7,722 bases of DNA from CAZUVQ01 sp964623915 (lineage in GTDB: Bacteria > Bacillota > Clostridia > UMGS1883 > UMGS1540). Numbering within the stretch: position 1 is the stretch's first letter; every line of letters begins with the position of its first letter. This document shows, piece after piece, positions 6,726-7,722 of the stretch. The stretch spans positions 1-7,722 of the forward strand of contig CAZUVQ010000085.1 in NCBI GenBank assembly GCA_964623915.1, written 5' to 3'. Below the pieces are notes generated by a model, which did not search any database, was not told where the DNA came from, and saw only the letters and a program-made list of their open reading frames with translations. The position numbers and the translations under genes were made by a program.

Positions 6726-7721
6726 ATCTCCATCTTGCACAATATAATCCTTTCATTCTAATTTAACCAATCATTTTTCTTTTGCCGCATTCCAAGAACC
6801 ATGGGCAATGAGATTTTCATATTTCAAAACCTCTGCTTTGATAAATCATTTTTCAAAGTCACTATGAATCGCTCAAGCAGCTTGTGGAGCTGTAGAATCA
6901 ATCGGGATCGCCCAAGCTCTTGACTCCTTTTCTCCAGTGGTAAAATAATACATCAGTCCCACTCTATTATATGCCAAAGAAATCAGATCATCCAAAGTCG
7001 GAATATATTCCATATCATTTATACTCAAAAGCTCCTTGATAAATTCTTGTTTTTCTTCTCATTCCAATTCCATAATCTCAGATTCTAATTTTGCACAAAC
7101 TATCGCTACAGGACTATCTAGCTTTTCTTCAAATTCTTTTTGAATTTGTCTTGCATTTCACAAATCTTCCTGAGAGATATTTATCGCATAAACGAATGAT
7201 TTTAATGTCAAAAAGTTGTAAGATTTGATCAAAGAAAGTTGCTCTGGAGTCAAGTCAGACTTTACTGTATTGGCCATTTTTCAAGCAGACAGAGCATCTT
7301 TGATTTTCAATAAAGCATCTGCCAAAACCTTATCTTCTTTGCTATTTGCAGTTTGAGCTCTTTTTTGAACATTTGGCAAAATTCTATCTATTTGCTCCAA
7401 ATCAGCAAAAATCAACTCAGTATTGATTATTTCCACATCTCTCACTGGATCAATTCATCATTCCACATGCACCACATCAGTTTCTTTAAAATGCCTCAAA
7501 ACTTGCACAATCGCATCCACCTCTCTAATATGAGAAAGAAATTTATTTCCCAATCACTCACCAGCACTAGCTCATTTCACCAATCCAGCAATATCCACAA
7601 ACTCTATAGCCACATAGACAATCTTTTTGGTATTCGAAATCTCAGATAACTTTTCCAATCTTTTATCTCTCACATTCACAATTCCCACATTTGGTTCAAT
7701 CGTACAAAAAGGAAAATTTTC
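6705..7721 (-). CDS. ychF: YchF/OLA1 GTPase-ATPase, UGA read as glycine (genetic code 25), partial at both ends
   Basis: About 339 codons of the universally conserved ribosome-associated P-loop ATPase/GTPase YchF (family length about 363). The window edge removes the P-loop. Visible in order are NFPFCTIEPNVGIV (switch I region), FVDIAGLVK-x-AS (G3), GNKFLSHIREVDAIV, the helical insert, the base-recognition segment YAINISQ, and the C-terminal TGS-like domain from YYFTTGEKESRAWAIP to GKDYIVQDGD. Eleven TGA codons interrupt the frame, at first bases 7574, 7556, 7460, 7457, 7283, 7160, 7061, 6875, 6848, 6773 and 6755. At least seven fall on glycines strongly conserved in YchF. There is no TAA, TAG or frameshift. 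Tryptophan is TGG both times. Arginine is AGA nine times and AGG once, never CGN. This fits Absconditabacteria or Gracilibacteria. The natural stop is lost at the join to the MATE fragment. Confidence 0.93.
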
Positions 7722-7722
7722 C

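Noticed and set aside
7353..7649. Plus-strand 98-codon open frame at right end
   Set aside because: It is antisense to the YchF frame. Its His/Ser-rich translation arises because TGA glycine codons read as TCA serine-like codons on the other strand.
6705..7721. YchF as a decayed pseudogene with many stop codons
   Set aside because: All eleven stops are TGA, none TAA or TAG, no frameshift occurs in 339 codons, and the stops coincide with conserved glycines. Random decay would not do this.
6705..7721. TGA read as tryptophan (code 4) or selenocysteine
   Set aside because: The TGA positions align with glycine, not tryptophan. Real tryptophans use TGG (RAW, GSW). Eleven selenocysteines in YchF has no precedent and no SECIS-like pattern is evident.
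5922..7721. A genuine YchF-MATE fusion protein, or MATE starting at GTG 6740
   Set aside because: A cytosolic ribosome-bound ATPase fused to half a transporter makes no functional sense, both partners are truncated at the same point, and the GTG codon lies within the conserved YchF end IVQDGD without a ribosome site.
1..7722. CRISPR arrays, tRNA or rRNA genes, insertion sequences, riboswitches
   Set aside because: No regularly spaced repeats, cloverleaf-like segments, transposase motifs or terminal inverted repeats were found on either strand by eye.

Overview
The window appears to join two unrelated genomes. Bases 1 to about 6,700 read as an ordinary anaerobic Firmicutes (Clostridia-like) chromosome segment using the standard code. 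The evidence is AGGAGG/AGGTGG-type ribosome binding sites, tightly packed and translationally coupled genes, a DUF2935 protein typical of Firmicutes, and TAA, TAG and TGA all used as stops. Bases from about 6,705 to 7,722 encode, on the minus strand, most of the universal GTPase/ATPase YchF. This gene contains eleven in-frame TGA codons and no in-frame TAA or TAG. Wherever YchF has a conserved glycine at those points (VKGAS, GEGLGN, QAAG, FEKGF, EKG, EGKDY), the codon is TGA. That is genetic code 25 (UGA = Gly), known from the candidate phyla Absconditabacteria (SR1) and Gracilibacteria (BD1-5). A standard-code gene caller sees no gene here.

Layout, left to right. At 1-90 there are one or two terminator-like hairpins. 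At 91-951 (minus) lies a DUF2935 gene with its own possible promoter. The 258-base gap that follows holds a strong 12-bp hairpin terminator (1131-1173) and no supported gene. From 5895 down to 1210 (minus) runs a compact five-gene operon, in transcription order: FGGY sugar kinase, L-fucose-isomerase-like ketol isomerase, archaeal-type triosephosphate-isomerase-like protein, SIS-domain phosphosugar isomerase, and a long YjbQ-family protein. Just upstream at 5922 to about 6,719 is the C-terminal half of a MATE transporter whose N-terminal half is missing.

Taken together, the operon looks like a catabolic route for an unidentified sugar: isomerise the free aldose to a ketose, phosphorylate it, then interconvert phosphosugars with two further isomerases. 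No aldolase, dehydrogenase, sugar importer or regulator is visible, so the substrate cannot be named. The logic resembles erythritol/tetrose catabolism (kinase plus TIM homologue plus a second isomerase), but this is inference only.

The YchF reading frame runs without a stop straight into the MATE frame. The switch falls in an AT-rich stretch (about 6702-6725) where the YchF C-terminus and the usual MATE TM5-6 segment could encode nearly the same residues (IFKFN). I read this as a metagenome-assembly chimera at a short shared word rather than a natural fusion or transfer. The most valuable observation is therefore the recoded gene together with the artificial join. The sugar operon is the main biological lead on the Firmicutes side.
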